The translations under genes and the position numbers were made by a program. A stretch of DNA of 64,000 bases from Bradyrhizobium arachidis (GTDB taxonomy: Bacteria > Pseudomonadota > Alphaproteobacteria > Rhizobiales > Xanthobacteraceae), in NCBI RefSeq assembly GCF_024758505.1, contig NZ_CP077970.1:496001-560000 (forward strand), written 5' to 3'. Under the pieces are notes generated by a model, which saw nothing but the letters and a program-made list of their open reading frames with translations, was not told where the DNA came from and did not search any database. This document shows positions 28,600 to 36,025 of the stretch, one piece after another (the stretch's first letter is position 1; the number at the start of each line of letters is the position of its first letter).

Positions 28600-28953
28600 T
28601 CAAGATCGCTGCCGCGGCGTTGAGCCAGGCAGCACATCTCTGCGTCGCCGCCAGCGGATGGTGCGACCTGCACGATGTCTGCGAAATGAAATAGGCGTCT
28701 CGTCTGCAGCGGCGTGTTTGCTTGCGACCATGCGAGGCCGTTCGCCCTCGACGTCAGTCCTGCTGCGCGTCGTCTCCCTCAAGATGTGTTCGTTGTTGCG
28801 ACGAATAGGAACACGACGTTGAGGCTTTGTAATCGCGATCTTGGTAGTAGGCGGATTAGCAGCTAAGTCATTGATTTTCTTCATGACGAGCCGCGCGCCG
28901 AGCACCTGGGCCGACTTGCCGCACTGCATGCAGGCGCTTCGGCCGCGCGGCAT
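28600..28953 (-). CDS. Small basic protein with a CxxC motif, unknown function
   Basis: About 117 aa. Not recognised. Supported mainly by an excellent ribosome site: AGGAGGG ends three bases before the ATG at 28953. The N-terminus [19 protein letters not shown] has a CxxC knuckle, and the C-terminus is very Arg-rich ([15 protein letters not shown]). It lies between coxS and divergent coxG, which leaves about 90 bp for promoters. The longer in-frame reading to 29259 runs antisense into coxG and should be ignored. It could also be a chance frame. Confidence 0.45.
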   Translation of the reverse strand: MPRGRSACMQCGKSAQVLGARLVMKKINDLAANPPTTKIAITKPQRRVPIRRNNEHILRETTRSRTDVEGERPRMVASKHAAADETPISFRRHRAGRTIRWRRRRDVLPGSTPRQRS

Positions 28954-29044
28954 ACGCCCTCCTGAGTCTAGTACTTCCTGGCGATTGTCTGTCGCGCCGA
29001 ACCAACCTAACGGACCATACAAACAACAGCGGAGGGTGGAAGCG

Positions 29045-29494
29045 ATGCAGATGATCGACAGCCAACGTATTCCGGCATCGAAGGCCAAGGTGTGGGCCGC
29101 GCTCAACGACCCTGATATCCTCAAGCGCTGCATTCCCGGCTGCCAGTCGCTCGATATGGCGTCGCCGACCGAGATGACCGCCACGGTCGTGCTGAAGGTC
29201 GGTCCGGTCAAGGCGACCTTCAACGGCAAGGTGACGCTGACCGATATCGACGCGCCCAACTCCTATCGCATCATCGGCGAAGGCGCCGGCGGCGTTGCGG
29301 GTTTTGCCAAGGGTGGCGCCAAGGTGAGGCTCGAGGAGGAAACGCCCGACATCACCATCCTGCATTACGAGACCGAAGCGCAGATCGGCGGCAAGCTCGC
29401 GCAGCTCGGTTCGCGGCTGATCGACTCGACCTCCAGGAAACTCGCGGCGAACTTCTTTGAGAATTTTGCCGCCGTCGTCGCGCCCGCATCCTGA
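29045..29494 (+). CDS. CoxG-like SRPBCC protein
   Basis: 149 aa. CO dehydrogenase subunit G family (SRPBCC/Bet v1-like fold): MQMIDSQRIPASKAKVWAALNDP, then LKRCIPGC, and a C-terminal LGSRLIDSTSRKLAANFFENF amphipathic helix. CoxG proteins are implicated in tethering or maturing the molybdenum enzyme at the membrane. Ribosome site GGAGGG before the ATG at 29045; the upstream in-frame start at 28841 is spurious. It is divergent from the cox operon it probably serves. Confidence 0.9.
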   Translation: MQMIDSQRIPASKAKVWAALNDPDILKRCIPGCQSLDMASPTEMTATVVLKVGPVKATFNGKVTLTDIDAPNSYRIIGEGAGGVAGFAKGGAKVRLEEETPDITILHYETEAQIGGKLAQLGSRLIDSTSRKLAANFFENFAAVVAPAS

Positions 29495-29784
29495 TTCTCT
29501 TGCACGCGCCGCGCGCTTTTCGCGTGGGACGATCGGATTGCTGCACGAGAATGCCGCAATCCGATCGCGCAGCTTTACGCTGCAAACGAGCGGCAAGATG
29601 CAAGCGACGACAACGACATGTGCCGCAAATTCCGACGATGATTTGCACTACTACCTTCCGCCTATACTAAGCGCGCGAACGCGATGCTGTAATTTTCACG
29701 ATGCTCGCAGTCGAACTGCGCATCGCTAAGCACAAAGCGCATCAGCGCCCAACGCGGCGCGGCAAACAACATCGCGGAGGGAAT

Positions 29785-31500
29785 ATGACCTTAGGCACCA
29801 AGGGATTTTTGGCCGGCATTTCGATGATCGCCATGCTGGCGGCCGGCACGGTTGGCGTTCGCGCCAACGATTCAGTACTCAAAGCACAATCCGACGCGAA
29901 CCAATGGGCGGTTGCCGGTCACGACTACGGCAACACGCGCTTCAGCTCGCTCAACCAGATCAACACCGAGAACGCGGGTAAGTTGTCGCTCGCCTATTCG
30001 TTCTCGCTGGCCTCGCTGCGTTCGAACGAATCCTCGCCGATCGTCATCGGCAACACGCTCTACGTCTCGAGCTCCTGGGGGCCGAAATACGTCTACGCGC
30101 TCGACGCCGCGACGGGCGCGCGCAAATGGACCTACGAGCCGGATATCCCGGACGACGTGCTGCAATACGCCTGCTGCGACGTGAACAATCGCGGCGTCTC
30201 CTACGCCGACGGCAAGATCTTCGTCGGCCGCCTCGACGGCAAGCTGACGGCGCTCGATGCCGCGACCGGCAAGTCGCTGTGGACGGCGAAGGTGGTCGAC
30301 TACAAGCAGGGCTCGGTGATCACCTCGCCGCCGGTGGTCGTGCGCGACAAGGTCATCACCGGCTTCGGTGGCGGCGAGTATGGCGTGCGCGGCGCGCTGC
30401 TCGCCTTCGACATCAACACCGGCAAGCAGCTCTGGCAGACCTATACCGTGCCGGCACCGGACGAGCCCGGTGGCGACACCTGGAAGGGCGATTCGGCGCA
30501 GCATGGCGGCGGCGCGGCCTGGCTGGTCGGCTCCTACGATCCCAAGACCGACACGGTCTATTGGGGCACCAGCAATCCGGGCCCGTGGAACACTGCGGTG
30601 CGTTCGACCGGCGACGGCAATTTCGGCAAGCTGACCAACCTCTACACCGCGTCCACGCTGGCGCTCGATCCGAACACCGGCAAGATCAAGTGGCACATCC
30701 AGACCACGCCGGCCGACGCCTGGGACTATGACGGCGTCAACGAAGCCGTGCTCGCCGATCTCAAGATCGGCGGCAACACCGTTCCGACGCTGATGAAGGC
30801 GGATCGCAACGGCTTCTTCTTCGTCGCCAACCGCGAGACCGGCAAGGTGCTGTCGGCCGAGAAGTACGTCTTCTCCAACTGGGCGAAGAAGTTCGACCTC
30901 GCCACCATGCGCGCGGAAGAGGATCCCGACAAGCGTCCCGGCCCGGGCCATCCCGCCAAGGACATCTGCCCGAACCTGATCGGCGGCAAGAACTGGCAGC
31001 CGATGTCGTTCAACCCGCAGACCGGTCTGGTCTACATCCCGTCCAACAATGTCTGCATGGACTGGTCGGTCGGCGACGTCACCTACAAGCGCGGCGTGTT
31101 CTATCTCGGCGCCGAATTCCCGACCAAGGAAGGTCCGGGCGGCTTCCTCGGCGAGCTCGTGGCGTGGGATCCGGTGAACCAGAAGAAGGTCTGGTCCATC
31201 AAGGAAGACCTGCCGTTCAACGGCGGCACGCTCACCACCGGCGGCGGCCTGGTCTTTGCAGGCAACATCCATGGCGACTTCCGTGCCATCGACGCCAAGT
31301 CCGGCAAGGTGCTCTGGAGCAAGAACCTCGGCTCCGGCATCGGCGCGGGTCCGGTGACCTATCAGGTGGACGGCAAGCAATACGTCGCCATCGTCGTCGG
31401 CCGTACCGCTGCGCTGCCCGCGTTCCTGGGCGAGGTAGGAAAGAAGATGACGGCCGCAGCTCCCGAGGGCGGTTCGCTCTTCGTGTTCTCCGTCCAGTGA
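29785..31500 (+). CDS. xoxF: PQQ-dependent alcohol dehydrogenase, lanthanide (XoxF) type
   Basis: 571 aa periplasmic quinoprotein with a signal peptide ending near GVRAND. Propeller repeats such as YVYALDAATGARKWTYE are plain. The vicinal disulfide that sits over PQQ is Cys130-Cys131 (YACCDVN). The catalytic Asp314 is in DAWDYDGVNE; the Asp two residues later (316) is the lanthanide ligand, where calcium enzymes (MxaF) have Ala. So a La/Ce-dependent methanol-type enzyme is expected. Ribosome site GGAGGG at 29776. Followed by a terminator-like hairpin and then the fused XoxJ-cytochrome gene. Confidence 0.92.
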   Translation: MTLGTKGFLAGISMIAMLAAGTVGVRANDSVLKAQSDANQWAVAGHDYGNTRFSSLNQINTENAGKLSLAYSFSLASLRSNESSPIVIGNTLYVSSSWGPKYVYALDAATGARKWTYEPDIPDDVLQYACCDVNNRGVSYADGKIFVGRLDGKLTALDAATGKSLWTAKVVDYKQGSVITSPPVVVRDKVITGFGGGEYGVRGALLAFDINTGKQLWQTYTVPAPDEPGGDTWKGDSAQHGGGAAWLVGSYDPKTDTVYWGTSNPGPWNTAVRSTGDGNFGKLTNLYTASTLALDPNTGKIKWHIQTTPADAWDYDGVNEAVLADLKIGGNTVPTLMKADRNGFFFVANRETGKVLSAEKYVFSNWAKKFDLATMRAEEDPDKRPGPGHPAKDICPNLIGGKNWQPMSFNPQTGLVYIPSNNVCMDWSVGDVTYKRGVFYLGAEFPTKEGPGGFLGELVAWDPVNQKKVWSIKEDLPFNGGTLTTGGGLVFAGNIHGDFRAIDAKSGKVLWSKNLGSGIGAGPVTYQVDGKQYVAIVVGRTAALPAFLGEVGKKMTAAAPEGGSLFVFSVQ

Positions 31501-31505
31501 CAACT

Positions 31506-31548
31506 GCGCGCGTATCCTACCTGACATTCGGGATACGCGCGCTTTTTT
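31506..31548 (+). terminator. Rho-independent terminator after xoxF
   Basis: 12-bp perfect stem GCGCGCGTATCC / GGATACGCGCGC with a 13-nt loop, followed by six T. It lies 5 bp after the xoxF stop. Read-through would lower expression of the downstream electron-acceptor gene relative to xoxF. Confidence 0.88.
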
Positions 31549-31628
31549 CCAGAGCTTATCGTTGCGGCGCCGGCAGGAGCCTTGCGCCGCAGCAGTACCC
31601 CAACCATTCCCAACTAGGGGAGATGAGG

Positions 31629-32831
31629 ATGCGTGCAAATCATTCTGGTACCGGCAAGCGACATGACGGCCGTTTCGCTATTGGTTGTGCCATTGCCGGC
31701 ATCTCCGCGCTCGCGGCCGTCTCCGCACCGATCGCACCGGTGACGCAGGCTCGGGCCGACGAGGAACAGCCCTTCCGCCTCTGCGCCGATCCGACCAATC
31801 TCCCGTTCTCCAGCGATAGTCCCGCGCAGCCGGGCTTCTATGTCGAGATCGGTCAGGCCTTGGCGAAGGCGCTGGGCCGGCCGATCGCCTATGATTGGTA
31901 CAAGTCCTATTTCGGCAAGCGCACCGTGCGCGTGACGCTGCTCGGCAAGCAATGTGACGCCATGATCGGCCTGCCGCGCTCCGACGATTTCATGGGGCCG
32001 GCCGTCATCTTCTCCAGCACCGTTGCCAAGGAAGGCTACGCGCTGGTGACGGCCAAAGACCGCGCGGTGGGTGGCGTCGACGATCTCCGCGGCAAGCGCG
32101 TCGCGGTGCAGTTCGCCAGCACGCCGCAAAATCTCTTGGCGAGCCGCGACGACATCGAGAAGGTTACGGTGCTGTCGCCCGAGGAAGGCATGAAGGCGCT
32201 CGACGCGGGCAAGGCCGATGTCGCTTTCATCTGGGGCCCGGTCGCGGGCTGGCTCAACACGACCGCCTATCAGGACCGCTACCGGATCCAGCTCACCGAA
32301 GGCGAGGGCCTGGCGTGGGACGCGGCCATCGGTTTTGCCAAAACGTCGACCGAGCTTCGCGACCGCGTCGACGCCGTGCTGCCGCAGCTTGCGCCCGTGA
32401 TCGCCGATCTCGCGGTCAAATACGGCCTGCCGGCCGGTCAGCCGGTTCGCTTCGGTGCGGCGCAAGCGGCGCCATCAGGTGTGACGACGGGAAACGGGAC
32501 CAAATTGGCGCAGGTCGCCAACGTGGTTGCGACCGAGACCAAGGGCGATGCATTGCCGAAGAACGCCGAGGCGGTCTCTAACGGCAAGGAAATCTTCAAC
32601 GGCACCTGCGCGCATTGCCATGGGCCCGATGCCGTCCAGAGCGAACGCAAGATCGATCTGCGGCTGCTGCGTCATCGTTACGGCGACGACATGCACGACA
32701 CCTACCTCAAGACCGTGCATGAGGGCCGTCCGGCCAAGGGCATGCCGGCCTGGAAGGAGGTCTTTACCGACGACCAGTTCGAGAACATCTACGCCTTCCT
32801 GATGACCGTCCAGGTCGAGTCCAACGACTGA
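31629..32831 (+). CDS. XoxJ-like binding protein fused to a c-type cytochrome (XoxG-like)
   Basis: 400 aa with a signal peptide (about 1-43, ending TQARAD). Residues about 45-275 are the quinoprotein-dehydrogenase-associated periplasmic binding-protein fold of MxaJ/XoxJ (FRLCADPTNLPFSSDSP; DDLRGKRVAVQFASTPQNLL). After a linker, residues about 310-400 form a small mono-haem cytochrome: CAHCH at 327-331 and a Met ligand in KGMPAWKEVF. In most xox loci these are separate genes (xoxJ, xoxG). Start at 31629, where AGGGGAG is well spaced; the ATG at 31623 touches the ribosome site. It presumably takes electrons from XoxF. Confidence 0.88.
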   Translation: MRANHSGTGKRHDGRFAIGCAIAGISALAAVSAPIAPVTQARADEEQPFRLCADPTNLPFSSDSPAQPGFYVEIGQALAKALGRPIAYDWYKSYFGKRTVRVTLLGKQCDAMIGLPRSDDFMGPAVIFSSTVAKEGYALVTAKDRAVGGVDDLRGKRVAVQFASTPQNLLASRDDIEKVTVLSPEEGMKALDAGKADVAFIWGPVAGWLNTTAYQDRYRIQLTEGEGLAWDAAIGFAKTSTELRDRVDAVLPQLAPVIADLAVKYGLPAGQPVRFGAAQAAPSGVTTGNGTKLAQVANVVATETKGDALPKNAEAVSNGKEIFNGTCAHCHGPDAVQSERKIDLRLLRHRYGDDMHDTYLKTVHEGRPAKGMPAWKEVFTDDQFENIYAFLMTVQVESND

Positions 32832-32934
32832 TGCGGTCATGACCGGACGGATGCGGGAAGATGTGATAACCTCCGTTCCGCATCGCCTCGGCGCGCATAG
32901 GGTGGACGCAGCGGGTGAGTTCCTGGAAGATGCC

Positions 32935-33618
32935 ATGACCAGCTTCCTGATCATCGATGATCATCCGCTGTTTCGCGAGGCGCTCGGCAACGCCGTCCGC
33001 CTGGCGCTGCCGGAGGCGCAGATTTTCGAAGCCGTGTCGATCGAGGACGCCCTGCATATCCTTGCCTCCGAACAGGGCATCGACCTCGCGCTGCTCGACC
33101 TCTCGTTGCCGGATGCCGACGGGTTTTCAGGCTTCCTCCGGCTGCGCGAGACCTATCCGCGCATGCCCGTCGCGATCGTCTCCAGCGAGGAAGATCAGCA
33201 CGTGGTCCGCGAGGCCTTAGCGCTGGGCGCCGCCGGCTATCTCCCCAAATCGACGTCCAAGCGCGAACTGGCGCAATCGATCGAGGGCGTGCTGAGCGGT
33301 TCGGTCTCGGTGCCGAAGGATTTTGTGGCGACGCCGGAGCGGCGCAAGGCCGCGAGCGCCAAGGCGCTGCAGGTCAAGCTTCGCGAGCTGACGCCGCAGC
33401 AGCTTCGCGTGCTGGATCTCTTGCGCCGCGGCTATCCGAACCGGCAGATCGCCCAGGAGCTGCAGCTCGCCGAATCCACGGTGAAGGCCCACATCACCGA
33501 GATCCTGCGCAAGCTCGGCCTGTTCAGCCGCAACAAGGCGGTGATCGAGATCGGCAAGATCGAACTGCCCGATCCCAGGAGCAGGTCCCACGCCCGGGTC
33601 GATCGCGGCACGCCGTAA
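32935..33618 (+). CDS. NarL/LuxR-type response regulator
   Basis: 227 aa. Receiver domain (about 3-120): acidic pair in FLIIDDHPLF, phospho-acceptor Asp in LALLDLSLPDADG, Ser in AIVSSEED and Lys in AGYLPKSTS. C-terminal LuxR helix-turn-helix (about 150-210): ELTPQQLRVLDLLRRG, NRQIAQELQLAESTVKAHI. Related regulators (AgmR/ExaE, MxaB) control PQQ alcohol dehydrogenases, so control of xoxF is a reasonable guess. Start at 32935 with GGAAG upstream. No histidine kinase is adjacent. It is paralogous to the next gene. Confidence 0.9.
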   Translation: MTSFLIIDDHPLFREALGNAVRLALPEAQIFEAVSIEDALHILASEQGIDLALLDLSLPDADGFSGFLRLRETYPRMPVAIVSSEEDQHVVREALALGAAGYLPKSTSKRELAQSIEGVLSGSVSVPKDFVATPERRKAASAKALQVKLRELTPQQLRVLDLLRRGYPNRQIAQELQLAESTVKAHITEILRKLGLFSRNKAVIEIGKIELPDPRSRSHARVDRGTP

Positions 33619-33634
33619 CGACCGCTCCCCATTT

Positions 33635-33648
33635 TTGATCTGAATCAA
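33635..33648. promoter_or_regulatory. Perfect FixK/FNR-type box
   Basis: TTGATCTGAATCAA, which matches TTGAT-N4-ATCAA exactly. A -10-like TATATC at 33675-33680 lies 33 bp from its centre, close to a class II activation geometry. It points at the second response regulator gene. Confidence 0.65.
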
Positions 33649-33721
33649 GCCGTCCCCGCACGGCTGATACATGCTATATCGCTCCGCATCGAAACCCGGC
33701 AACGATTGGGAATGCCCGAAC

Positions 33722-34420
33722 GTGACGCGATTTCTGATTGTCGAAGATCACCCGCTGTTTAGCGAAGCTCTGGAAAGCGCCCTGCAGATGGAGGCGCCCG
33801 GAGCCGAGGTCTTGCAGGCGACCTCGATCGACGGGGCGCTCAGCCTTTTGTCGTCGACCGGGGCCGTCGACCTGATCCTGCTCGATCTCTTGATGCCGGG
33901 CACGACCGGCCTGTCGGGCATCATCCGCATCCGAAAGGCGTTTCCGCGCATCCCCGTCATCATCGTTTCCGGATATCAGGATCCGCAGATCATCGGCAGT
34001 GTGCTGTCGCTCGGGGTGTCCGGCTATATCCTCAAATCCTCGTCCAAGCAGGAGCTGGCGCAGTCGATCGGCGAGGTCCTGCGCGGCGCGGTCTGCCTGC
34101 CGCAGGCCTACCGTGCGCTGGCGCGTCCGCAACGCTTCCCCGTGCCCGCCCAGGATCTGCTCAAGCGCCTGCACGATCTGACGCCGCAGCAATTGCGCGT
34201 GCTCGAGATGCTCAAGCGTGGCCTGCAGAACAAGCAGATCGCCTATGAGCTGAAGATCTCCGAGACCACCGTGAAGGTCCACGTCTCCGACATCCTGCGC
34301 AAGCTGAACGTCCTCTCCCGTACCAAGGCGATCGTGGAGATGTCGAGAATCGATTTCACGACGCTGGCAAGCCAGGGCGCCGCCGCAAAGCGCGAGCAAC
34401 CCGATTCGCCGTCGAACTAG
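33722..34420 (+). CDS. NarL/LuxR-type response regulator, paralogue
   Basis: 232 aa. Receiver with VEDHPLF, acceptor Asp in LILLDLLMPGTTG, VSGYQD and Lys in GYILKSSSKQ; LuxR DNA-binding domain LTPQQLRVLEMLKRGLQNKQIAYELKISETTVKVHV. It shares the layout, spacing and many residues with the regulator just upstream, so the pair arose by duplication. I took the GTG at 33722 as start. The ATG at 33671 would lie between the FixK-type box and its -10 and therefore outside the transcript expected from that promoter. Likely expressed under low oxygen. C-terminus Ala/Lys-rich. Confidence 0.88.
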   Translation: MTRFLIVEDHPLFSEALESALQMEAPGAEVLQATSIDGALSLLSSTGAVDLILLDLLMPGTTGLSGIIRIRKAFPRIPVIIVSGYQDPQIIGSVLSLGVSGYILKSSSKQELAQSIGEVLRGAVCLPQAYRALARPQRFPVPAQDLLKRLHDLTPQQLRVLEMLKRGLQNKQIAYELKISETTVKVHVSDILRKLNVLSRTKAIVEMSRIDFTTLASQGAAAKREQPDSPSN

Positions 34421-34502
34421 GTACTCATTACGCGGCTGGCCGAACGTCGCACGAGGTTGCCGCAGGGCCAGAAGGGCCTAAGGTCAACACTACGGAGTCC
34501 CC

Positions 34503-35087
34503 TTAGCTTAGATCGTGCAAATTCCTGCCAAGCGGCGATGACAGTCGAAATGTCGTGAACAGAACCTTCAACCCGTCCCGCTCGGGTGTACAGGCCATTG
34601 GCCCCACAAGATAGGAGCTTGCCCTCGGGAATGGTGCCAGCCGCATGAGCGGCCAAAGCTTGCCGTCAGCCGAAACCTGCAGGCGAAGGACACCATTATC
34701 GACGGTCGCTCGTACCCAGAAGTCGCTGGCATCGTGTTCATACGGTGCAGTCGTCCAGTCAGAACGCTTGTCGGTCAACACGCTCGCAAGCATGGCGCGT
34801 CCGTCCGAGAACTCGATCCCGGCCTTGACCCAATGCTGCGCGTCGATGCGAACCATGATGCCCGCTTGATCGTAGAGTTCCTGGAACTCGCCCTGGACGT
34901 GCAGTTCGGCGGTGAATGCCCCGCCAGTCGGAAAACCCAAGAAATGCCCACTGTCGCGATTGAAGCCATAATGGGTTTCGCGCCAGAAATCGGTGGCTTT
35001 GTCAGTGACGATTTGAAGACTGTCACCTTCCGCCGTCCATCTCTGGGGTTCGTTGAGCCACACACCGTCACTTCTGCCGAAAATCAT
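34503..35087 (-). CDS. DUF1349 concanavalin-like protein
   Basis: 194 aa. Contains the DUF1349 core: FWRETHYGFNRDSGHFLG and YDQAGIMVRIDAQHWVKAGIEFSDG, followed by SDWTTAPYEHDASDFWVRAT. This is a beta-sandwich resembling concanavalin-A-like lectins; bacterial and yeast relatives are cytoplasmic and often of unknown role. The start at 35087 has GAGG seven bases upstream; the frame to 35195 is open but overlaps the neighbour. It is convergent with the second response regulator and downstream of the Cys-rich gene on the same strand. Confidence 0.85.
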   Translation of the reverse strand: MIFGRSDGVWLNEPQRWTAEGDSLQIVTDKATDFWRETHYGFNRDSGHFLGFPTGGAFTAELHVQGEFQELYDQAGIMVRIDAQHWVKAGIEFSDGRAMLASVLTDKRSDWTTAPYEHDASDFWVRATVDNGVLRLQVSADGKLWPLMRLAPFPRASSYLVGPMACTPERDGLKVLFTTFRLSSPLGRNLHDLS

Positions 35088-35172
35088 TTCAAACCTCGAT
35101 GAAACTATCGGTGGCGCCCGAACTCTCCGATCGACGGGGCATCGAGAGGCTGTGTGCCGATCGCGCAGGGGG

Positions 35173-35895
35173 TCACGGACGAACTCTGACGTCACTGCGC
35201 GTGATCGGAGTGTAGGTCAGGATGATGCCAGGCGGATTCGGACCCGGTGTCCACTTTCCATTTTCGAGATATTCAACGGTGAAGTTCGCTCCGCGACAAT
35301 CCGGCGCGACCGTCACGCGCGTGCTGTATTGCTTGCTGAACGGCACCTTCTTGCTTTCTCCCAGCACAAAACAGCTGTCCGCGAGCTTGGGCGCACCTTC
35401 GCGGGCTGCTGGGCGCGGTTTAGGCGGGCTGGCAGTCAAATTGACCCGTGTCCCATTGATGCAGCCGTCGCCTGCCTCCGCGCAGAAACTGCTCTTTGCG
35501 CAGAACTTGCCGGACGAACAAGCCTTCATCACGCGAAGGTCGACGCAGAGATCGCCCCTCACACAGGAAAATCCGGGCGAGCAACGCTGATCGCCGCACA
35601 TCTCCCCGGTGGTGAAAGCGGGTACGCAGCCCTGGGGGCTGCAGCTTTGCGGGAATGGGCAATTCGTCCCGTTGCCGCAATCGACGGTGTTCGGCGCCTG
35701 GCAGGTGCCTCTTGCCGTGGTCCGCCATCCAGCGGGACAGGCGGAGCCATTGAATGCGCATCCGCCTCCCTCGATGCAGGCGGCGTTGGCCGGACACACG
35801 CTGCCGTCCCTGCAGGCTGCGAATGAAGCGTTGAGACAGCAACCCCAAAACAAGACAGTAAACAAGAACGCGAGAATATGCCTGAAGACAGTCAT
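35173..35895 (-). CDS. Cysteine-rich secreted protein with four disulfide-type repeats
   Basis: 240 aa. Signal peptide MTVFRHILAFLFTVLFWG and on to SFAAC. The mature N-terminal part (about 28-160) has four units of the kind C-x(2-5)-C-x(5)-C-x(3-6)-C: CRDGSVCPANAACIEGGGC, CGNGTNCPFPQSC..GC, CGDQRCSPGFSC..LC and CSSGKFCAKSSFC..GC. These resemble small EGF/dickkopf-like knots. The C-terminal part (about 180-240) is a separate beta-rich module (FTVEYLENGKWTPGP). I do not recognise a named family. Start at 35895 with GGGAAG upstream. It lies behind promoter module A. Confidence 0.75.
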   Translation of the reverse strand: MTVFRHILAFLFTVLFWGCCLNASFAACRDGSVCPANAACIEGGGCAFNGSACPAGWRTTARGTCQAPNTVDCGNGTNCPFPQSCSPQGCVPAFTTGEMCGDQRCSPGFSCVRGDLCVDLRVMKACSSGKFCAKSSFCAEAGDGCINGTRVNLTASPPKPRPAAREGAPKLADSCFVLGESKKVPFSKQYSTRVTVAPDCRGANFTVEYLENGKWTPGPNPPGIILTYTPITRSDVRVRP

Positions 35896-35932
35896 CATCT
35901 TCCCAAAAAGGCCGAAACCGGCCGTTTGCCCA

Positions 35933-36003
35933 TTGCGCAATGATCGCACATTATCGCCGATTTGCCGACGCGTCAAGAGAACTTCGGATAAACGAAATTC
36001 ATT
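35933..36003 (-). promoter_or_regulatory. Promoter module A (direct-repeat copy 1)
   Basis: About 72 bp, about 85% identical to the segment at 48915-48986 and in the same orientation. On the minus strand it contains -35 TTGACG (35971-35976), a 17-bp spacer and -10 TAATGT (35948-35953), 53 bp before the Cys-rich gene. A conserved block lies just upstream of the -35 (around TTTATCCGAA). Confidence 0.6.
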
Positions 36004-36025
36004 GGCATGGGCCATCCGCAAGCCG

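Noticed and set aside
28954..29259. Upstream extension of the small CxxC gene
   Set aside because: It is antisense to coxG and has no family similarity; the ribosome site supports the shorter start.
29785..31500. Calcium-type methanol dehydrogenase (mxaF)
   Set aside because: The Asp two residues after the catalytic Asp marks a lanthanide-type enzyme, and no mxaI small-subunit gene follows.
33671..33721. ATG start of the second response regulator 17 codons upstream
   Set aside because: It lies before the -10 that belongs with the FixK-type box and has no ribosome site; the GTG at 33722 begins exactly at the receiver domain.
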